From: Nelumbo lutea
Lineage: Eukaryota; Streptophyta; Magnoliopsida; Proteales; Nelumbonaceae
DNA length: 64,000 bases
Direction of reading: 5' to 3'
Assembly (NCBI GenBank): GCA_022828595.1
Contig: JAKGHH010000007.1
Location: 32,922,356-32,986,355, forward strand
Part shown: positions 58,362 to 64,000 of the stretch, one piece after another
Layout of the letters: each line of letters starts with the position of its first letter
Numbering within the stretch: the first letter of the stretch is position 1
Position numbers and translations under genes: made by a program
The notes under the pieces: generated by a model
Databases searched by the model: none
Seen by the model: the letters and a program-made list of their open reading frames with translations, nothing else
What the model was told of the DNA's origin: nothing

Positions 58362-58665
58362 GCTAATAATAAAGTTTTTAAAATTGAACCAGACAATGAA
58401 CCGGTTAGCGGTCCAGTTCTTAGGTTGAATGGTTCGATTGTTTGAATTGAATGGATGGCCCGTTTTAACAAAAAGATAAAAGAATAACAAATAGCCAAAA
58501 CCGTTGAACGGTTCGACTGCCCGGGTTAGTGGTTTGCTAACCAAATAATCGTTTTTGAGCAAATTAATGATTTTGGGATAAAACGAAACCGATTACCTAA
58601 CCAATTCTTAGTTTTCCGGTTTGACTGCCCGGTCCCCGTCTGGTTTTGAAAACCAGGGCTAATAA
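58362..58665. mobile_element. hAT-type miniature element, 288 bp, with exact 8-bp duplication
   Basis: The element is 58370-58657 between GCTAATAA repeats. The right end complement CCTGGTTTTCAAAACC matches the 21380 family; the left end is eroded. The CCGGTT/AACCGG interior is shared. Confidence 0.75.
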
Positions 58666-59113
58666 TATCATAAGGAGAAATGGTCAAGCCATACACATTT
58701 GCACAACCTAGCTTGACTAGAACGATGGAATTTTTCTTAGGCAAACTTTGGTGGTGGTTTGCTAGGCAAGGCTGGGCCAAACTTTGGTTGAACTGCTTTG
58801 GAGAAGCCACTAAAAGAAGCTTTAAAAGAAACACAACAAGCCCTTCGGATGAAAGACAACAAATTGGGCCCATTTGGAAGGGCTTCAGCTTTGCTTGAGC
58901 TGTGTTGGTTAAGCCATTTCAAAAACTAAATAGCTTCACCAGAAAGTCAATTCCTCGGCTTATAATCGTGTATTATTGGCTTTCCTAGTTTTTCACCAAC
59001 AATGGCTTGAAAGGGCTTTATTTGTAGGGCCTACCTTGTAATGTTAGAAACCACTGCAAGAAAGCCCTCCCAAATGGGCACTTGGGCTTTTCATAATTTT
59101 CACTAGACATTGT

Positions 59114-59255
59114 TGTTGAGAATATGTATTGTGAGTAGGGGATTTCTTGGGCTTTTAATTCTTTTGCATTTGGGCATAGGGGCACTTATGTGATTTTACG
59201 AGATAGTGTAAAGTGAATTTTTTTGTGTAACTAGTAATGTAACTCACCAACATAG
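59114..59255 (+). repeat. LTR-like fragment related to the LTR at 62766
   Basis: TGTTGAGAATATGTATTGTGAG, TAGGGGCACTTATGTGATTTT and AGTGTAAAGTGAATTT parallel the LTR at 62766-62890 with many changes. It may be the 5' LTR of the copia element 60610-62765. No primer site follows clearly. Confidence 0.55.
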
Positions 59256-59399
59256 GGGCTTTCTTTTTTGTGTCAAATGGACCAATTTTTGAAAAAAAAT
59301 GATGATGTTCTTTTTTTGAAAAACGGCTAATCAAAAAATATATATTGATGCATTTTTTGTTATTTTTTCAAAAATATGATGTGCCTCCAAAGTATCAAC

Positions 59400-59515
59400 A
59401 CTCCCTAATATTAAGACCTAAGAACATGGTGGGTAGCTATTGGCCCAATATGAAATTTTCACTCCCTAATATTAAGACCTAAGAACATGGTGGGTAGCTA
59501 TTGGCCCAATATGAA
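59400..59515. repeat. Tandem duplication, 55 bp identical, period 61 bp
   Basis: ACTCCCTAATATTAAGACC...CCCAATATGAA at 59400-59454 is repeated without change at 59461-59515, with ATTTTC between. CAAAGTATCAACACTCCCTAATAT occurs again on the far side (59525). Confidence 0.95.
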
Positions 59516-60609
59516 GCCAACCTTCAAAGTATCAACACTCCCTAATATGCCAAATCAAGCATCATTTTTTTTTTCAAAATTGACAAGTTTGTAGGATTCT
59601 TTTGATCGAATATTTGATCACACTCATTTTAGTTTTTTTTTTCTTTTGGGGGCATTCTTTTTTGAGATTTTGAGAGGGGGAAAGTTGGTCAATGTGAAAT
59701 GGGATTCTGGTTCCCATTAACTAAGAACCCCATGTTCTTTTTTTTGCATATTTATACGGGGACTAGGGAAAGTTTATTTTCCTGGGTATCACCTAGAGAG
59801 AAAATTGCCAACACTTGAATGGAATAAAAATGCCCCTTTTAATAATGAATTTTAATGGCTAAAACGGTCAATGCATTATTTACTTGGGAAATAAAAGAAC
59901 ATGGATAAAGCACTTACTCGGGTAAATAACTTACCGAAAAGTGAATGAAGCCTTCGAGTAAATTAAAAAGACCCACGTACTACAGGGTCAGTGACAATTA
60001 CCTCCCCCCCCCCCCCCCCTAAACTTTCATTTGAAAGAAAGACCCCCCAGCCATTAAGTTAGACGATGGAATGCATTTAAATTATCAAAATACCCACCTG
60101 AACTTCCTTATTATTTTTTTTCCTCACCCTTTTCTCTTAAACCTAATTAACCTACCATTTTCTCCAAATGAAACCAGTTAAAAAAAAAAAACAAGATTCA
60201 TTTCATTGACATGGAAAATAAAGTGTTTTAAATTCTTGTTTCATTTAACTAACATGAATGTCTCTCTTCATCTTAAAGCTAAAAATTATCCACTCCTTTC
60301 TTCAATAAACCAAGAAAAACCAAATGAAACCTTAAATTATAACTATCAAAAGAATCCTCTACCATTTCATCTAAATAATGAATCCAACTAGTTAAAAATT
60401 CTTGTTTTTATTCTTTGGAGTCATGGGAACTGCTTTCATATTTTTCTAAACCTTAGTTAATTTTGGGAGATTTTTTTGTCCACATATATTATCGCCAGTT
60501 TTAGTTTTGGCTTCCTGTTTGCTTCCAACTATGCTTTGACATGTGTTAGTGGGTCTACTGTATGTTGGTTGTACAAACTATTTCTGTAATTCTCCCAAGT
60601 AATACAAAT

Positions 60610-62765
60610 ACTCCTAGTAGTATGATAACCAGTGTAAATTTTGATGGAACCAACTTTCTAAAGTGGTCCTGATTTACCAAACTTACCATTGGAGGAAGAG
60701 GTAAGCTTGGATTTATTACAGACAAGGAAGTGAAGCCGAAATCTAATGATCCTAAGTTTGCCAAGTGGGAACAATATAATTCTCTAGTTATGTCATGGTT
60801 GGTTTGTTCAGTGAAGCCACATATTTCCTGCAACTATATGTTTCTCCGCACTACCAAGGGCAATTGTAGCCTTGTTACTGTTATGTATTCCCAAGCAAGT
60901 AATGCCCGGGTCTACCGACTCTAAAGAAAATTTGTAATATGCGTTAAGGAGAAAGGATAATGGATATGTACTTATCTTCCTTGCAATCTCTCTAGGAAGA
61001 AATGGATCATCTAGTGGCCTTGGAATGGAAGAACTCTAAGGATGGTGAACAATATATATATTGAGAAGAACGAAGTTTTTAACTTCTTGGTAGGTTTGAA
61101 TGCAAAGTATGATTTTACCCAGCAACATATCTTGACTATAGATATTATTTCTCTTGCCACAAATACTCCTTGGTGTAGGGAGAGGAGAGTAGGAGGGTTT
61201 CCATGATGCAAACTGTAATTGGTGATCATTATGCTTACATGTCTACTAAAAGGAATCTTCATTTTGTAGAGAAAGTATGTTCTTAACCTTCTTCATGAGG
61301 TAAGCAAGGTGGGGTGCAAGCTAGTTGAAACCCCCATTGATTCTAATCATAAACTGAGTGTTGATGATTTAGACATTTTTTTCCGGCAAAAGTGTTTATC
61401 AAAGATTTGTTGGTAGGATTCTATTCTTGTATTTGACTAGGCCCGATATATCCTATATTGTAAGTGTGGTGAGTTAGTATTTGCATAGACACACAACTTC
61501 ACATATGCAGGTAGTCAACAAAATTCTTGCCTACTTAAAGGGTAAATGAATGTTATACTCCAACTTGGGGTGAGCGTGGGTTGGTTCGGTTCGGTTCGGT
61601 TCCGTGGCAGAACCTAGAACCTACCTTTTAGGGGTTGGTTCTAGGTTTTTGGAACCAAAACCTACCATATGAAGGTCGATTTTTGGACTTGGTGGTTCTA
61701 GGGTTGGTTCTAGGACCTACCCATGAAACATGTTCTTTCTTCACTCCCCCTTCAAAAAAATAATAAAAAATAATTAAAACTTGATTTTCAATAAATATAA
61801 TATATAATTTAGAACATATATTATCTTTATTAATTAAATTGAGTAACTTAATATGTAGATTATCATCATATGGTTCAAAACTTATAATTTAAGTTTAAAT
61901 TTTGTAAATATTACCTTTTACATTACTTATTGTACACATTCAAATATTAAAATGAAAAAAATGATCAAATAAGCTATGTAAATGTTTAAGTGAGACCATG
62001 GCCTTTGTAAGCATGAGTGCTTGGGTTTAAATCTTCGCATCCCTAAAAGTATTTAGGGTTTATTTCAATGCATGTTCACCAAGGTTGGTTCCTCCAAGGC
62101 CAACCAAGGTTGGTTCATCGGGTTGGTTTGGGTAGGGTAAACCCCTAGACCCTATAACCAACATGGGTGGGTTCATTTCCAAGAATTTGGAACTAGACCC
62201 TACCTTGTAGTAAATTGGGTAGGGTCAGTTCAAGGCCAATTCATGGTCAGTTCCATTTGGTTCCAAGTAGAACCTACCCATTTGCTCACCCCCTAACTCC
62301 AACCATGGACATCTTAAGGTTGAGGCTTATACTGATGCAAATTGGGTTGGCTCTGTGAATGATAAGACACCACCTCTAGTTATTGTGTGTTAGTGGGAGG
62401 CAATGTTATATCATAGAGAAGTAAAAAACAATTAATTGTTACCCGATGTTGCGTAGAAACAGAATATAGAGCTACGACTCATGGTGTATCAAAGTTACTT
62501 TGACTTAAGACTGTTATTTGATGTTAGAATCCAAACTAATATTCCAATGAAACTATATTGTGATAACCAAACTGCCATAAATATTACCCATAACCCAGTC
62601 CAACATGATCAGATAAAGCATATCAAAGTTGACAAACACTCACTTCATTAGAGAAAGAATAGCTAGTGGAGAAATATATAGGATATGCCTTTTATCAAGC
62701 CAAAACGTGATAGAAACCTTATCAAGATAGACATAATAGATATCTATGCTTAGTTTGAGGGGGAG
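60610..62765 (+). pseudogene. copia element with internal deletion (Gag joined to RT end and RNase H)
   Basis: Gag text ITSVNFDGTNFLKW, FAKWEQYNSLVMSWLVCSV and EEMDHLVALEWKNSKDGEQY covers 60630-61180. Then, with no protease, integrase or RT catalytic part, come RT-end pieces (VYQRFVGRILFLYLTRPDIS, QVVNKILAYLKG) and RNase H pieces (HLKVEAYTDANWVG, MKLYCDNQTAINI, HIKVDKHS). A hAT element interrupts it at 61565-62295. It ends in a TTTGAGGGGGAG polypurine tract (62754-62765). Confidence 0.85.
61557..62303. mobile_element. hAT-type element, 731 bp, with exact 8-bp duplication, inside copia
   Basis: The element is 61565-62295. Ends TTGGGGTGAGC and (complement) TAGGGGGTGAGC are inverted, and ACTCCAAC flanks both sides. 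The copia frame resumes on the right (SNHGHLKVEAYTD). GGTTCTAGGACC-type repeats fill the ends. Confidence 0.88.
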
Positions 62766-63000
62766 TGCTAGAATATGTATTTTGAGCATAAGCTTTTTTG
62801 GTTTTTTTTTTTTTTATTTTGGTGCTCCCTTAGGGGCGCTTATGTAATTTTCTTGAATAGTATAAAGTGATTTATTGGTGTGAACAATAACCCAATTCTT
62901 TCAAAGACATCTCCTTCTTATCTTCTCTTTCTCTTTCTATTTCTCTTCCTCCCTATTACTTGACAACTATTGCTTATATGTTGTTTGGATGGGGCCCAAT
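62766..63000 (+). repeat. 3' LTR (copia) start
   Basis: It begins TGCTAGAATATG right after the polypurine tract and contains AGTATAAAGTGATTTATTGG. The right end is not fixed; a CT-rich leader-like run (62905-62955) is included. Confidence 0.65.
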
Positions 63001-63608
63001 CAACAAAGCTAAAAAGGTGTCATAGGAAAGTCCTTCCAAATATGCACTACAAGCACAAATCAAGAAAAGGCCCAACATGCTTTTTGGGCCACAATTTTTA
63101 TCCTTCTTACCGCAATAAGTGCTTAATAATATCCTTTCCCAAATAGATGGAGTCTACAAAGTAATAGCCAAAAAGAAAAGTTGGAGGGTGGGTGTTGTCA
63201 CAGGTCTTTGTGATTTGTGAATGGAATATTTCATGAAAGTACAAGACTAAAATATGTGAACAGTGATATCTTTAAATATTTCTTTGTTTTCTTTGGGAAG
63301 TTTTATTTTCCTATTTAATTATGCAAAATTCTAGAGAGAAAATGGAGTGGTCCTAAGTCCTAACCTTTGCAATTTTTCTTCTTTTTTTACAAAATTTTGG
63401 AGAGAACAAAATAAAAATGAATATTACACAACACTTGCTCAATAATACTTAAATTACTGCTGACAAGCATGGTCAAACTCAATGCATGTGCACACAAAGG
63501 TGGTGTTTGGTTTTATTGCATTTTTTAAAAGGCAATGCAATGGTGTGTCATTTTCTTAAAAAGCGGGAATGCATGGCACTGTTTGGTTCTAATATTGTTT
63601 TCCAAGCA
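63001..63608. other. Intergenic, no gene recognised
   Basis: GGTGTTTGGTTTTATTGCATTTTT near 63503 and the palindromic AAATGCCAAAATGGCATTTT at 63962-63981 suggest a Tourist-like miniature element split by the TRIM element that follows. Confidence 0.35.
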
Positions 63609-63907
63609 AATAGTCTCAAAGAATTATTCAACCCAAAAGCGTAAGTTGTTAGGTGAGGTCATTGAATAGGTTGATATTCTCTAACACACCCCCTCACACG
63701 AAAGCTCATTGGGCTTGAAGTGTGAACAAGCACAGATCCACCCATACCTTATGCTGAAACTTAATTAATTATAATGGGGGTAATGAGGATCAAACACTAT
63801 ACCACTTGATCAAAGTGGCTCTAATACTATTTCAAAGAATCATTCAACCTAAAAGCTTAAACTGTTAGGTGAGGTCATTGAATAGGTTGATATTCTCTAA
63901 CAAATAG
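63609..63907 (-). mobile_element. TRIM: miniature LTR retrotransposon, 289 bp, 73-bp LTRs
   Basis: The element is 63614-63902. LTRs are 63830-63902 (5') and 63614-63686 (3'), both starting TGTTAGAGAATATCAACC on the minus strand. Next to the 5' LTR is TAGTATTAGAGCC, a decayed Met-tRNA primer site (TGGTATCAGAGCC). Before the 3' LTR is the polypurine-like TGTGAGGGGGTG. AATAG flanks both sides (63609-63613, 63903-63907), the 5-bp duplication of an integrase. The interior of about 143 bp has no coding capacity, so it must depend on another element. Confidence 0.85.
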
Positions 63908-64000
63908 TACCACATTAGATCTAGCCACATCAACCACCATACCGGAAGACATTTTGATAAAAAAATGCCAAAATGGCATTTTGTCAAATGGACCAATTTA

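Overview
The window is a stretch of a flowering-plant nuclear genome. The evidence is genes split by many GT-AG introns, very AT-rich spacer, and dense Ty1/copia, L1, RTE, hAT, Harbinger and SINE debris. A 100-base run of N (41294-41393) marks a scaffold gap. I cannot name the species.

Host genes. (1) A complete Rab GDP-dissociation inhibitor gene lies on the minus strand (34902 to 22134). I could place all 13 exons; they join in frame to 444 codons with GT-AG introns, and the introns carry SINE and L1 remnants. (2) An MLO-family seven-transmembrane gene is present in two pieces. Its 5' part (six exons, about 225 codons) is on the minus strand at 53334-50664. A 3' part (four exons, 174 codons, natural stop, calmodulin-binding tail) is on the plus strand at 9880-10730. 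The two parts do not overlap in protein coverage, both meet the break in phase 0, and about 80-100 central residues are not found. An inversion of roughly 40 kb that carried the RabGDI gene would explain this layout; unrelated paralogue fragments or a misassembly would also do so.

Layout. 1-7.1 kb: a minus-strand LTR, a decayed copia pol, and inside it a fuller copia element (1519-7039) with two LTRs. 7.1-9.9 kb: LTR-like and copia scraps. 9.9-10.7 kb: MLO 3' exons. 10.7-22 kb: AT-rich spacer with minisatellites, SINEs, an RTE 3' end, an LRR-like scrap and hAT miniatures. 22.1-35 kb: RabGDI. 35-41 kb: Harbinger and hAT elements nested in each other and in a minus-strand copia gag. 41.4-49.6 kb: a copia element, a chimeric L1, another copia RT and an RTE 3' end, end to end. 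50.6-53.4 kb: MLO 5' exons. 53.4-64 kb: hAT miniatures, a deleted copia element and, at the right edge, a small TRIM element with 73-bp LTRs.

The retroelement genes are all broken by stops and frameshifts. I found no rRNA, tRNA, CRISPR array or operon. I saw no new defence or metabolic system. The most interesting signals are structural: the split MLO gene, the nested hAT series with readable 8-bp duplications, the 48-bp repeats hugging a copia element, the chimeric L1, tail-only LINE insertions, and a foldback with snRNA-promoter-like motifs.
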